A stretch of DNA of 64,000 bases. Origin: Chryseobacterium soli (GTDB lineage: Bacteria; Bacteroidota; Bacteroidia; Flavobacteriales; Weeksellaceae). The DNA lies in the NCBI RefSeq assembly GCF_000737705.1, contig NZ_JPRH01000001.1:558001-622000 (forward strand), written 5' to 3'. Below are positions 1 through 8,684 of this stretch, in pieces. Under the pieces are notes generated by a model. That model worked only from the letters and a program-made list of their open reading frames with translations. It was not told the origin of the DNA and did not search any database. A program made the translations under genes and the position numbers. Position 1 is the first letter of the stretch. Each line of letters opens with the position of its first letter.

Positions 1-745
1 AGATCTCCCGGTTGAAGTTGTCCCTGAAATCCCTTAAAACAGTAAGACTGATATACAAGACTGTAATACAGACCAGCGGAATGAAAAACTGACGGATTAA
101 TGCCTTTCTCTCTGTTTTATGAAGCGGCTGCCTTTTGTTTTTTAAAGCAATATCCTCTTCATCGGGCTGAGGGAGTTTTTCAAGCATCCATCCGAAAAAC
201 AGTAGGGGAATAATGAAAATCAAACCCGCTGCAAAAGGCATCCAGAATTCTGAAATAGTAAACGTATCCATCAGGAATTTCCCGATTGACTTTGTAAATC
301 CTGAAGATACAACGAAGCTTGAACAGAGAAATAAGCCGATAATTTCGGTTGTTTTCCTTCCCTCAATATAAGAGAAAACAATGCCCCAGATCATCCCCAG
401 CGGAATACCGTTCATAAACATAAAAATAATGTTATAAGGTGCCGGAACGACAGCAAATCCCAGGAGGGCAAGCTCTGCCATTGCAATAAAAAAGAACAGA
501 TAAAAGATTCTCTTCTCCGGTTTCAGCTCTGAAATAAATCGGATGCCGATGAATTTTGAGATAAAATAACCTACAACCTGAGCGATAATAATCAGCACTT
601 TATATTCTACTCCGAAATAAGAAAGGCCTTCGAAAGATGCCACTGTAAATGGTTTTCTAAAACCATACATGCAAAAGTAAACTCCAAAAGCAGCAAGGGC
701 TGCTTTCAGGGTTATTCCTATTTTTTTGTTGCTGTTTTCTGTCAT
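1..745 (-). CDS. DUF5690-family multi-pass membrane protein, 3' end cut by the window
   Basis: The reading frame opens with MTENSNKKIGITLKAA and runs off the left edge, so only about 248 N-terminal residues are visible. They form successive hydrophobic helices resembling the N-terminal half of a major-facilitator-type transporter. The stretches GVYFCMYGFRKPFTVASF and MNGIPLGMIWGIVFSYIEG match what I remember of the DUF5690 family of Bacteroidota. The substrate is unknown. The start codon shares one base with the stop codon of the upstream TonB receptor (TAATG), so the two are almost certainly co-transcribed and translationally coupled. This suggests an inner-membrane step for whatever the receptor imports; that role is inference. 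Confidence 0.75.
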   Translation of the reverse strand, partial: MTENSNKKIGITLKAALAAFGVYFCMYGFRKPFTVASFEGLSYFGVEYKVLIIIAQVVGYFISKFIGIRFISELKPEKRIFYLFFFIAMAELALLGFAVVPAPYNIIFMFMNGIPLGMIWGIVFSYIEGRKTTEIIGLFLCSSFVVSSGFTKSIGKFLMDTFTISEFWMPFAAGLIFIIPLLFFGWMLEKLPQPDEEDIALKNKRQPLHKTERKALIRQFFIPLVCITVLYISLTVLRDFRDNFNREI

Positions 746-3570
746 TAGAAATTCAGTTTTATTCCAAGATTACATCGTACTCCATAGTATTCAACCTGCT
801 CCGGACGGTCTTCATTCTTTCCGAAATGGTAGATTAAAGGTTTGTTCAGGATATTATTGACATCTGCATACAGCATCAGATGTTTGGTGAACTGATAAGA
901 AGTTCCGAAATCCAAACTGCTGTACTTCCCGTAATAAGAATCATTGATATCCGTTTCGGCATATTCTACAGCATATTTTCCTTTATGATTGTAAGCGAGT
1001 CTCGCATTGAAGCCTTTCTTCTCAAAAAACACCTGAATATTGTAAAGTTCTTTTGCCTGATAAGGCAGAGTCACTTTTCTTCCGCTTGGTTTTTCCATTT
1101 CCGAAGTCATGAAAGTGGCATTAAGCTGTGTCCCAAAATACTGAAGAAAGCCCGGTAAGAAATCGAACCTTCGGTTAATTCCCAGCTCAACTCCTCCCAG
1201 CCAGGCAGTTTTCCCGTTATTCGGTGCCGTGAACTGTACTCCATTCATCCCATTGTAAGAACCGATAAAAGAATCCTGGAAAATAGGATCTGTGATGGAT
1301 TTATAAAAAACACCGCCACTTAAGATGCCTACATTTGAAAAATAATATTCTCCCATCAGATCAAAATTCAGAGAATAAGTAGGATTCAGGTTGGGGTTTC
1401 CGCCTTTAAACTCATTGTCTGCTTCGCTGTACGTGCCGCCGGGAGTAAGATCACCGAAGTTGGGTCTTGAGAACGTTCTTGTTGCGGCAAAACGGAGATT
1501 GGTTTTATCATTCAGGGCATATTTCAGATGCACCATCGGCAATACAGCCAGATAATTTTTTGTATTTTCCACCGGAGTCAGCACATCATCGATGACACTG
1601 TAGCCTTTTACCGTAGTGTGGGTGTTTGACAGTCTTAGTCCTCCCAACACCGTTATCTTATCATTAATTTTATAAGTTGCCATTCCATAGGCGTCTGCAT
1701 GTTTTTCAAAAACATCAAAATTTCTTCCCAATGCTTTATTGTATTCCAGCGATTCGGAATCGGCAGGATTGATCTTTAAATTTCCCTGATTCTGAAACCA
1801 GAACTGATTCATTCCTGAGGTTGACAACACCGGCCCGAAACTGTTTCCGATGTGAGCATTCATCTCGCTTAAATAGTGGCTGCCGTTCGGCTGTGAAGTG
1901 ATATACTGGCCGTAATCCGATAAAAGAGGGGCTGTTCCATTGCTCCAGTTGTAAAAAATATCTGAAAATCTTGCATTTCGCTCTTTGTCACGGTATTTGA
2001 AACCATATTTTAGCGTCAGTTTATCAGATGCATTGATTTCATGATTGAAGGCAGCTACGATTTTATCTTTTTCTTCAACAAAAACTTTATAAAATTCCAG
2101 ATCGGTAAATCTCATCTGGGAAGCGTCCATCTTAAAATTAGGATCACTGTAAAAACCAAATAAGGCATCCGGATCTTTATAATCTAATTTTCCGCCGTCT
2201 GCTTTCCAATACGCTCTTGGTCCGTTTCCGTGGTCTGCAATATAATTAGGATTGATTCCAACGCCAGACTGGGTATATTTAATTACATAATAGGAGTTAT
2301 TCAGTTTGTCCGGAATATTTCCATACTTAAATCTGTTGTCATAATAAGAAAGGTCCCAATCTATTTTCCCTTTATGTAACGTGTGAATTCCCCCCAGAGA
2401 AACAGAAGTAAGCTCTGTGATCAAAAGATTGTGAATGTTCTGGAGTTCCACCCTCGCTGTGTTGTTTGCCGCACTGAATTTGTCGAATCTGATTCTGTGC
2501 TTATAATGCGTTTCATCATCAGATAAAGTTCCATACATTCCTTTCAGGTAAAAGGTATTTTTGGGAGATAAAACATATTCAAATGCTGTATTGACCCCTG
2601 TAGTTTTTCTTACCCCGTTATAATCACGAAGTTCCATTCTGAAAACGCCTTCATCCCCGCTTCTTCTTGCTTCAAAATTATCGGTAGACCAGTTCCTGAT
2701 AAAATGAGCAACATTAAACAGATATCCGAATTTTTTATCCTTTGTTCTTCCGCCGTACAGCAATCCCAGATTATAGACTCCTTTATCAGCCTTCATATTA
2801 TATCCGGTTCCCAGGGTCGCCTTGAATTCGGTTTTCATGGGTGGGGTTTTGGTGATAAAATTAACACCGCCACCGATTCCGTCTGCCTCCATGTCTGGTG
2901 TAAATGATTTATTGACGTGGACGTAAGAGATCAGTTCTGTGGGGAAAAAGTCAAAGGCGGTAGCTCTTGAGGTGGTTTCCTCTTCTGCGGTCGGAAGCCG
3001 GTTTCCATTGATGGTGGTAGAAGCCCAAAACGGAGGAAGTCCCCGCAGAGAAACGAATCTTCCTTCTCCCTGATCCCGCTCTATAGAAACACCCTGTACA
3101 CGCTGTACGGTTTCTGCGGCATTTCTGTCCGGTAGTTTTCCGATACCGTCCGACGCAATGACATTGCTGATATTGATTGCATTTTTTTGAAGATTTAAAG
3201 CCCTTGCTTCCGTGTTTTTTAATGTTCCTGTCACAACCACTTCATCAATGCTTTTCTGTTGTTGGGAAAGTTTTATAGTACCTAAATCTTTAGTTTCATC
3301 AGTTTGTATGGTGACGTCAACAGTGGAGGTTTCGTAGCCGATATAACTGATTTGTACACTGTACTGTCCGGATTTCAGATCATTGAAAATAAATTTTCCG
3401 TCTATATCCGTCACTGTATTTTTTGTAGAGCCTTTTATTTTTACCGAGGCACCGGGAAGAGGCTGGCTGTCATCAAGGACAGTTCCTATAATTAATTGCT
3501 TTTGGGCTGAAACAATAGTAATCATACAGACAAAAACAAGGGTAAGTAATTTTTCTAATTTTGTTTCCAT
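745..3570 (-). CDS. TonB-dependent receptor with N-terminal carboxypeptidase-regulatory-like domain
   Basis: Outer-membrane active transporter of about 941 residues. A signal peptide (METKLEKLLTLVFVC...SAQ, residues 1-23) is followed by a carboxypeptidase-D regulatory-like domain (about 25-105, ending near the DEVVVTG segment), then the plug. The plug motifs RVQGVSIERDQGEG, SLRGLP and DGIGGGVNFITK resemble the TIGR01782-type receptors, which often handle sugars or other organic substrates. The 22-stranded barrel ends in a terminal Phe. An in-frame Met 11 codons upstream is rejected because the signal peptide begins at 3570. No SusD partner is present; the coupled partner is the DUF5690 gene. 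The substrate cannot be read from sequence. Confidence 0.9.
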   Translation of the reverse strand: METKLEKLLTLVFVCMITIVSAQKQLIIGTVLDDSQPLPGASVKIKGSTKNTVTDIDGKFIFNDLKSGQYSVQISYIGYETSTVDVTIQTDETKDLGTIKLSQQQKSIDEVVVTGTLKNTEARALNLQKNAINISNVIASDGIGKLPDRNAAETVQRVQGVSIERDQGEGRFVSLRGLPPFWASTTINGNRLPTAEEETTSRATAFDFFPTELISYVHVNKSFTPDMEADGIGGGVNFITKTPPMKTEFKATLGTGYNMKADKGVYNLGLLYGGRTKDKKFGYLFNVAHFIRNWSTDNFEARRSGDEGVFRMELRDYNGVRKTTGVNTAFEYVLSPKNTFYLKGMYGTLSDDETHYKHRIRFDKFSAANNTARVELQNIHNLLITELTSVSLGGIHTLHKGKIDWDLSYYDNRFKYGNIPDKLNNSYYVIKYTQSGVGINPNYIADHGNGPRAYWKADGGKLDYKDPDALFGFYSDPNFKMDASQMRFTDLEFYKVFVEEKDKIVAAFNHEINASDKLTLKYGFKYRDKERNARFSDIFYNWSNGTAPLLSDYGQYITSQPNGSHYLSEMNAHIGNSFGPVLSTSGMNQFWFQNQGNLKINPADSESLEYNKALGRNFDVFEKHADAYGMATYKINDKITVLGGLRLSNTHTTVKGYSVIDDVLTPVENTKNYLAVLPMVHLKYALNDKTNLRFAATRTFSRPNFGDLTPGGTYSEADNEFKGGNPNLNPTYSLNFDLMGEYYFSNVGILSGGVFYKSITDPIFQDSFIGSYNGMNGVQFTAPNNGKTAWLGGVELGINRRFDFLPGFLQYFGTQLNATFMTSEMEKPSGRKVTLPYQAKELYNIQVFFEKKGFNARLAYNHKGKYAVEYAETDINDSYYGKYSSLDFGTSYQFTKHLMLYADVNNILNKPLIYHFGKNEDRPEQVEYYGVRCNLGIKLNF

Positions 3571-3572
3571 TT

Positions 3573-3626
3573 TTACATATATTAAATTTTTTATGCAAAA
3601 CAAGCTAATAATTTTAATATATGTAA
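3573..3626. promoter_or_regulatory. 14-bp perfect inverted repeat in the TonB-receptor leader
   Basis: TTACATATATTAAA at 3573-3586 is repeated in inverted form as TTTAATATATGTAA at 3613-3626, with 26 bp between. The arm proximal to the gene ends two bases before the receptor start codon, so folding in the mRNA would bury the translation start region. A second palindrome, ATGTAAT-A-ATTACAT (3621-3635), overlaps the distal arm. It could be an operator, perhaps for the XRE-cupin regulator encoded next upstream, or an RNA switch. Function is inferred only. Confidence 0.5.
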
Positions 3627-3635
3627 TAATTACAT

Positions 3636-3953
3636 GTTAAGTAATAATTAACAAATTCATAGAAAATGTTACGTTAATTTTACTTGTATGGGTTCATTAA
3701 AAACGAAAATAAGGAGCAATAAATTGATAAAAGCCTGTATAATATGCTTTTAATACTGCTGTAGGAAGAATCTGAATAATGAAAATAAAACAAAGATTCG
3801 TGTTAAACCTGTATTAATATTGAAAAAAGAGGAAAACGAAAAGTTGAGTATTTGTAAACTTTTGTAATGGAGCATAAGTGAGAAAGAATGCAATACTATC
3901 ATTCAAAATAAAAAAGAACGGAAAATAAGGAAAGAAATTCCGGGTGAGTAAGA
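3636..3953. other. Intergenic DNA between the XRE regulator and the TonB receptor
   Basis: About 320 bp of AT-rich sequence with only very short open frames and no hairpin followed by a T-run. I see no convincing TAnnTTTG promoter on the minus strand, although the TonB-receptor promoter must lie here or in the inverted-repeat region next to it. Confidence 0.4.
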
Positions 3954-4529
3954 TTAATTTTTATCGGAATAAAAGTAGAGGACAAGCATAACACAGCTTT
4001 CATTGCTGATGCTTACGGGAACGTGAGGGAATTTTCCGTTGAAATATAAAGAATCCCCTTCCTGTAAGATGACTTCTTCATTATCGATCAGATATTTTAC
4101 CTCTCCTTTTAAAATATATTTGAATTCCCAGGCATCCGTAATTACTTTTTCCCTTTTAGAATGGGGCTCGAGCGTCAGTAAAGCAGCTTCAAAACCTAAT
4201 GAATGAAGACTTTTACTGAAAATGTGCATGTATTTGAATCCTTCAGCTTCCACTTCCTTTTCGATAGGCTGTTGGCTTTCTTTCGGAAGATAAATGAATT
4301 TCGCATGGGATTTTTTCTCTACCCCTTCAAAAAAGTAGCTTGCGTCAATGTCCAGTGACTGGATGAGGTCCAAAAGTACAGGAAGAGACGGGATGGTCCT
4401 TCCATTTTCGATGCGGGAAATAAGGCCATTGCTTACATTTGCTCTTAAAGCCAGTTCATTGATGGTTAAATTATTTTTTTTTCTAATATCTTTTAATCTT
4501 TTTCCGATACCTATTAAAAAATCGTTCAT
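3954..4529 (-). CDS. XRE-family transcriptional regulator with C-terminal cupin domain
   Basis: A 191-residue cytoplasmic regulator. Residues about 8-62 form a helix-turn-helix of the Xre/Cro type (KRLKDIRKKNNLTINELA, then NVSNGLISRIENGRTIPSLP). Residues about 115-188 form a cupin barrel (LEPHSKREKV, KGEVKYLIDNEEVILQEGD, FPHVPVSI), a common ligand-sensing module in this regulator class, as in the SutR/PuuR type. It lies upstream of the TonB receptor on the same strand, separated by about 380 bp, so control of that transport locus is plausible but unproven. The ligand is unknown. Length and architecture are normal for the family. Confidence 0.9.
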   Translation of the reverse strand: MNDFLIGIGKRLKDIRKKNNLTINELALRANVSNGLISRIENGRTIPSLPVLLDLIQSLDIDASYFFEGVEKKSHAKFIYLPKESQQPIEKEVEAEGFKYMHIFSKSLHSLGFEAALLTLEPHSKREKVITDAWEFKYILKGEVKYLIDNEEVILQEGDSLYFNGKFPHVPVSISNESCVMLVLYFYSDKN

Positions 4530-4755
4530 AGTGTGTAAAATTTAACCCGAATTGTTTTCATCAGTCTGTTATGACAACAAATTTAGCATTAATTCTTATA
4601 GTTTTTACGAAGTGAGAGCATCGTTACAGAAAATTGTTATTCATTATGATGACGTAGCCGGTAAATGGGCGTGTGATCCGATCAATACATTCATGTTTTT
4701 AAGAAATCAGGCTTATAGGATTCAGCATCCTGTTTCCGGCCAAAATAAAAATTGC

Positions 4756-4763
4756 TATTTTTG
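4756..4763 (+). promoter_or_regulatory. -7 promoter element before the OmpR-type regulator gene
   Basis: TATTTTTG matches the Bacteroidota -7 consensus TAnnTTTG and ends 15 bp before the ATG at 4779, implying a very short leader. No clear -33 TTG is visible at the expected spacing. Confidence 0.55.
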
Positions 4764-4778
4764 TGAAATTCGGTATTT

Positions 4779-5486
4779 ATGAAAAAAATTATTTTAATCG
4801 AAGACGAAACAAGCGTAGTATCTTTTATAAAAAAAGGACTTCAGGAAAAAGGCTATGAAATTTCAGTTGCCTTTGACGGCCGTACCGGGGTACAGCTGGT
4901 ACAAGCAAATGATTTCGATTTGGTAATTTTAGACATTATGCTTCCCGAAATGAATGGGATTGACGTCTGCAAAGAGATTAGAAAAACGAATAAAAACGTT
5001 CCTATTCTGTTTCTGACTGCTCTGGGAACTTCTGAGAATATTGTTCTCGGCCTGGAAAGTGGTGGCGATGATTACCTGGTGAAACCTTTTAAATTTATTG
5101 AACTGGTAGCCCGTGTAAAATCTTTACTAAGAAGAAGCAATACCAATACAACTCCGGAAGTTGCAGAACCGGAGATCGATAATGAACATGTTTTGCAGTT
5201 TTCGGACCTGGTCGTTAACGATTATACAAAAAAAGTAACCCGTTCGGGGGAAGAAATTTCCCTGACTTCTACAGAATATAAACTGCTGCTGTACTTCCTT
5301 AATAATCCTGAAAAGGTAATTTCCCGGGCTGAAATTCTGGATGCCGTCTGGGGTGTTAATTACGAGCTGGGAACTAATGTGGTAGATGTGTACGTCAATT
5401 ACTTACGAAAAAAAATGGACCAGCAGGATGATAATAAACTGATACATACCGTGATAGGAATGGGATATGTGCTGAAAAAACCGTAA
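4779..5486 (+). CDS. OmpR/PhoB-family response regulator
   Basis: A 235-residue DNA-binding response regulator. The receiver domain (1-120) starts KKIILIEDETSVVSFIKKG, carries the phospho-acceptor Asp in DLVILDIMLPEMNG, and has the conserved Lys in LVKPFKFIEL. After an acidic linker, a winged-helix domain (about 140-235) contains LTSTEYKLLLYFLNN, VVDVYVNYLRKK and VIGMGYVLK. It is followed after 3 bp by its histidine kinase, so they form one operon. Targets are not known. TTTAAT direct repeats in front of the next transcription unit (6984-7019) look like a possible binding site. Confidence 0.93.
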   Translation: MKKIILIEDETSVVSFIKKGLQEKGYEISVAFDGRTGVQLVQANDFDLVILDIMLPEMNGIDVCKEIRKTNKNVPILFLTALGTSENIVLGLESGGDDYLVKPFKFIELVARVKSLLRRSNTNTTPEVAEPEIDNEHVLQFSDLVVNDYTKKVTRSGEEISLTSTEYKLLLYFLNNPEKVISRAEILDAVWGVNYELGTNVVDVYVNYLRKKMDQQDDNKLIHTVIGMGYVLKKP

Positions 5487-5489
5487 TGG

Positions 5490-6902
5490 ATGTTTAATAA
5501 AGTGATCACAAATCAAACCAAAACGATGGTACTTTTAATGCTGGTTTTTACCGCCATTATATTGCTGTTCAGTGGATTGGTTTATTTTTCGATTGTCAAC
5601 TTTTCGCATCAGAGGTTTTATGAGCTGCTTAAGATCCGTACCACGACTATTGTTCAGATAGAAAAAGGTAAAAATGACCTGGATCTTCCGGAAAATTATA
5701 TTTTGAACAGTCTGAATGATGAAGAGCTTCCAATGGAAAAGGATTATGTTTTTGCCGTTCCTACCGATTCCAATTTCAAGAAGATCTCCCAGGAAGTTCA
5801 TATTCCCGATTATTTTTTTAAAAATATCATCAAGAAAGGGGAGGCAAATTATAATGATAAGGAGTTTTATTATATCGGACAGTCTTTCAAATTTGACGAT
5901 AAAGAATATATTGCCATCGCTTCGGCAAAAAACCATTATGTGGTCTATTATTTAGGGTTTTTGAAAAGAACACTGATTACCTGTATTGTGCTGTCTCTGT
6001 TTTTCAGTATGATCTTTTCGTTTTATTTATCGAAAACATTATTCAAACCCATCTTAAAAATTACAGGAAAAGTAAAGGAAATAAGTTCTGAAAATTTACA
6101 CTTAAGACTTGAACCCCAGCCGGATAACAAAGAGCTGAACGAACTGGTAGACACTTTCAATGATATGCTCAACAGAATCGAAACATCATTCGAGACTCAG
6201 AATCATCTGATTGGAAATGTATCCCATGAACTTCGTACCCCTCTTACTTCTATTATGGGGGAAGCAGATGTCGCTTTATCGATCAACAGAACGGCAGAGG
6301 AATATAAAGATACCCTTGAAATTATCCTGGATGAAGCTGAAAAGCTGGATAAAAAGATCAAGGCACTGCTGATGATCGCCCAAACCGGATTTGACGGGAA
6401 AATCCAAAAAATGGATAAGGTAAGAATCGACCAGCTGCTTTGGGATGTGATTGAAACCTTGCGAAAAATCGATACCCGGAATAATATCTATCTGGATATC
6501 AGCATGCTGCCGGATAATCCCAAAAAATTAAAAGTTCAGGGTAATGAACAATTGCTGCATCTTGCTGTGGCGAATATCATTAATAACGGTTGCAAATATT
6601 CTAATTTTCAGCAGGTGAAGGTTTCGCTGGGAGCCACGGATACAGATGTCTATATCATCGTCAAGGATTTCGGAATCGGAATACCACAAGAGGAAATGAA
6701 TAAAATTTATGATCCTTTCTTCAGGGCTTCAAATACCAAAAATTATGAAGGATACGGAATTGGTCTCCCATTAGCCCGTAATATTGTGAGGATGCACAAC
6801 GGAGAACTGATCGTAAGCTCTCATGAAAATCAGGGAACAACGGTACAGATGCGTTTTCCTAATTTCTACAGTACCATTCAGGCAGAAGAAAAACTGTCGT
6901 AA
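5490..6902 (+). CDS. Membrane sensor histidine kinase (HAMP, HisKA, HATPase)
   Basis: A 470-residue orthodox sensor kinase. TM1 lies at about 12-34, a periplasmic domain of about 120 residues follows, then TM2 at about 160-180. A HAMP segment (KILKITGKVKEIS) leads to the HisKA box with phospho-acceptor His in NVSHELRTPLTSI, and to an HATPase domain with the N box (IINNGCKYS), DFGIGIP and GYGIGLPLARNIV. The start at 5490 was chosen because the ATG four bases upstream hits a stop after three codons. It partners the preceding regulator. The periplasmic domain is not recognisable, so the signal is unknown. Confidence 0.93.
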   Translation: MFNKVITNQTKTMVLLMLVFTAIILLFSGLVYFSIVNFSHQRFYELLKIRTTTIVQIEKGKNDLDLPENYILNSLNDEELPMEKDYVFAVPTDSNFKKISQEVHIPDYFFKNIIKKGEANYNDKEFYYIGQSFKFDDKEYIAIASAKNHYVVYYLGFLKRTLITCIVLSLFFSMIFSFYLSKTLFKPILKITGKVKEISSENLHLRLEPQPDNKELNELVDTFNDMLNRIETSFETQNHLIGNVSHELRTPLTSIMGEADVALSINRTAEEYKDTLEIILDEAEKLDKKIKALLMIAQTGFDGKIQKMDKVRIDQLLWDVIETLRKIDTRNNIYLDISMLPDNPKKLKVQGNEQLLHLAVANIINNGCKYSNFQQVKVSLGATDTDVYIIVKDFGIGIPQEEMNKIYDPFFRASNTKNYEGYGIGLPLARNIVRMHNGELIVSSHENQGTTVQMRFPNFYSTIQAEEKLS

Positions 6903-6983
6903 TCTGCTCATTCAGCCGGAAAGTGAACAAGGAAAGATGAATTTTGCTTGTATATTGCTGTATGAAGTGCTTCTACTCATTTT

Positions 6984-7019
6984 CTAATCTCATTTTAATC
7001 TCTTTAATCACATTTTAAT
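6984..7019 (+). promoter_or_regulatory. TTTAAT direct repeats, possible OmpR-type regulator site
   Basis: Four (T/C)TAAT cores lie in the same orientation at 6984-6988, 6995-6999, 7004-7008 and 7015-7019 (steps of 11, 9 and 11 bp). They sit immediately upstream of where the -33 element of the next promoter should be. Direct repeats about one helical turn apart are how OmpR/PhoB-type regulators bind; one is encoded just upstream. Binding is inference. Confidence 0.4.
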
Positions 7020-7051
7020 TTCATTCCAAGGAACTTCTAATCTGGTCGTTC

Positions 7052-7059
7052 TAGTTTTG
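7052..7059 (+). promoter_or_regulatory. -7 promoter element of the stress-protein-like gene
   Basis: TAGTTTTG fits TAnnTTTG exactly. It overlaps the most upstream in-frame Met codon of the following gene, which supports the internal start at 7099. Confidence 0.6.
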
Positions 7060-7098
7060 TATTATCAAATAACGATACCAAAACTAAATCTTAAAGAT

Positions 7099-7593
7099 AT
7101 GACCAAAACAATTTTAATTGCCACCGATTATTCTCTTGAGTCTCTGAATATATTGAAAAAAGTACTGAAAGAGAAAGATGCCGCAGAAGATCAGAATCAA
7201 TACAATATTCTTTTGGTTTCAGGATATGAAATGGGAGATTCTATCAGAGAGCTTTTGTTCAATACAAAAAGTACCCTATTTAATAAAATCAGGCCCAAAG
7301 AATTCTGTGATGCCTATGGAATTATTAAGAACAAATATCCACACCTCATTGAAAGAATTGTCTGCGATATTTTCACCGGAAGTTTCCAGAGAACCTTCAA
7401 CAATTATGTGAGAGCGGAAAATATCGAAGAAGCATATTATTCTCCTTCCATACAAAGTAAAGGCAAAGGAAAATTCGATATCATTCCTTACATCAAAAAA
7501 TGCAAAGAACTCCAGTCTCAGGAAATAGCAGTGGAGATCCAGGAAAGACTTCCGGAAAGAGGAAGACTGGCAGAAGTCTTTGTTGAAGTCTAA
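7099..7593 (+). CDS. Small cytoplasmic protein, possibly universal-stress-protein-like
   Basis: A 164-residue soluble protein starting MTKTILIATDYSLESLNILK. This opening resembles the first beta strand and helix of universal stress proteins (hydrophobic strand, then D/T-S-x-x-S). The rest does not show the ATP-binding G-2x-G-9x-G motif, so the assignment is only by fold resemblance. The start at 7099 is preferred over 7057 because the latter lies in the -7 element. It is followed 31 bp later by the DUF1275 gene in the same orientation and probably co-transcribed. The promoter, with direct repeats, suggests control by the two-component system just upstream. Confidence 0.6.
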   Translation: MTKTILIATDYSLESLNILKKVLKEKDAAEDQNQYNILLVSGYEMGDSIRELLFNTKSTLFNKIRPKEFCDAYGIIKNKYPHLIERIVCDIFTGSFQRTFNNYVRAENIEEAYYSPSIQSKGKGKFDIIPYIKKCKELQSQEIAVEIQERLPERGRLAEVFVEV

Positions 7594-7624
7594 TACAAAC
7601 CGACAACCTTAAAAAGAAACGAAA

Positions 7625-8452
7625 ATGTTAAGAAATTATAGTAACAGCAGGACATTGGGAGACAACATCAGGTTGGGGACGCTGACCGCCTTTACGGCGG
7701 GTACTATAAATATAGCATCCCTATTGATTTTTCTCTCTTTTACCTCAAACGTAACAGGGCATTATGCCATTTTAGCCGCTGAAATAAGCAAAGGAAACTG
7801 GACGCAGGTCGCAGTAGTGGGAGCATGGATTTTTCTCTTCTTCTTCGGAAGTTTCCTGGCCAATTTTATGGTTATTAATTTTAACAAAAAGAGTAAATAC
7901 TTAGCCCACTCTCTGCCTATCGTATTGGAAATAATATGTTTACTGTTTGTGGGAGTGTATGGACAGTTCTATTATCAGAAAACGTTGGAAGAAACAGAAT
8001 ATCTGGTTGCCTTAATGCTATTTGCAACGGGATTGCAGAATGGATTAACGGCCAGTATTTCCAATTTTTCAGTAAAAACTACCCACCTTACCGGGACAAC
8101 TACTGATTTAGGGATTTTACTGTCTATGTTTACCCATAAAAAATACAGGAAAAACGGCGAACTGATCGGTAGGGCCAAGCTGTTGCTGAGTATTATGTTA
8201 GCGTATGTACTTGGAGCTGTATTTTCAGGGCTTACGTATTATTATCTGGAGTTTAGGGTATTTTATGTAATCTGTCTGTGTCTTTTGGTGGTCATTGGAT
8301 ACGATGCTTACAAAATTCATTTGAGACACTTCAATACAAGATACCGATATGCCAGAATTTATAAAAAACCAACGCTTTTGGCTTATTTATATGATAAGAT
8401 TCATGGCGAGCCGGAAAGGAAAGAAAAGAGGAAACTCGTATTTGATGAATAA
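7625..8452 (+). CDS. DUF1275 (YoaK-like) integral membrane protein
   Basis: A 275-residue inner-membrane protein with about six hydrophobic segments. The N-terminal segment GTLTAFTAGTINIASLL followed by SNVTGHYAILAAEI is typical of the DUF1275/YoaK family, as is the later LFATGLQNGLTASISNFSVK with HLTGTTTDLG. The molecular role of the family is unresolved. The C-terminal 50 residues are basic and cytoplasmic. It closes the short operon begun by the stress-protein-like gene, before the terminator at 8497-8539. Confidence 0.85.
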   Translation: MLRNYSNSRTLGDNIRLGTLTAFTAGTINIASLLIFLSFTSNVTGHYAILAAEISKGNWTQVAVVGAWIFLFFFGSFLANFMVINFNKKSKYLAHSLPIVLEIICLLFVGVYGQFYYQKTLEETEYLVALMLFATGLQNGLTASISNFSVKTTHLTGTTTDLGILLSMFTHKKYRKNGELIGRAKLLLSIMLAYVLGAVFSGLTYYYLEFRVFYVICLCLLVVIGYDAYKIHLRHFNTRYRYARIYKKPTLLAYLYDKIHGEPERKEKRKLVFDE

Positions 8453-8496
8453 AATAAGAAATTTCAATATTAATTTTGTGTAAACTAGCTGTGAAT

Positions 8497-8539
8497 CAAT
8501 CCTCTATTTGTATATTGCAAGTAGGGGATTGTTCTTTTT
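8497..8539 (+). terminator. Rho-independent terminator after the DUF1275 gene
   Basis: CAATCCTCTA (8497-8506) pairs with TAGGGGATTG (8522-8531) with one G-U pair, followed by a T-rich run (8532-8539). Confidence 0.7.
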
Positions 8540-8612
8540 GAAAAAATACACAAAAAGAGAACAGGCCTCTGGGGTGATTTGCGGCAAGATTGTTGATTTG
8601 TTGATAATTAAA

Positions 8613-8664
8613 TTTTAATTCACGGTTTTAATATTTTAATTCCCGTTTTCATTGACTATTTTTG
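8613..8664 (+). promoter_or_regulatory. mutL promoter region with TTTTAAT repeats
   Basis: The -7 element TATTTTTG (8657-8664) matches TAnnTTTG, 20 bp before the mutL start. Upstream, TTTTAAT occurs at 8613, 8626 and 8634 (TTTAAT with preceding T), and a GTTTTCATTG element follows. The repeats recall those at 6984-7019, but their spacing (13, 8) is less regular. Confidence 0.4.
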
Positions 8665-8684
8665 TAAGTTGATTTACGTTTTTT

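Noticed and set aside
4552..4782. 76-codon plus-strand frame before the OmpR-type regulator
   Set aside because: It covers the promoter (-7 element at 4756-4763) and its end overlaps the regulator start; no family resemblance.
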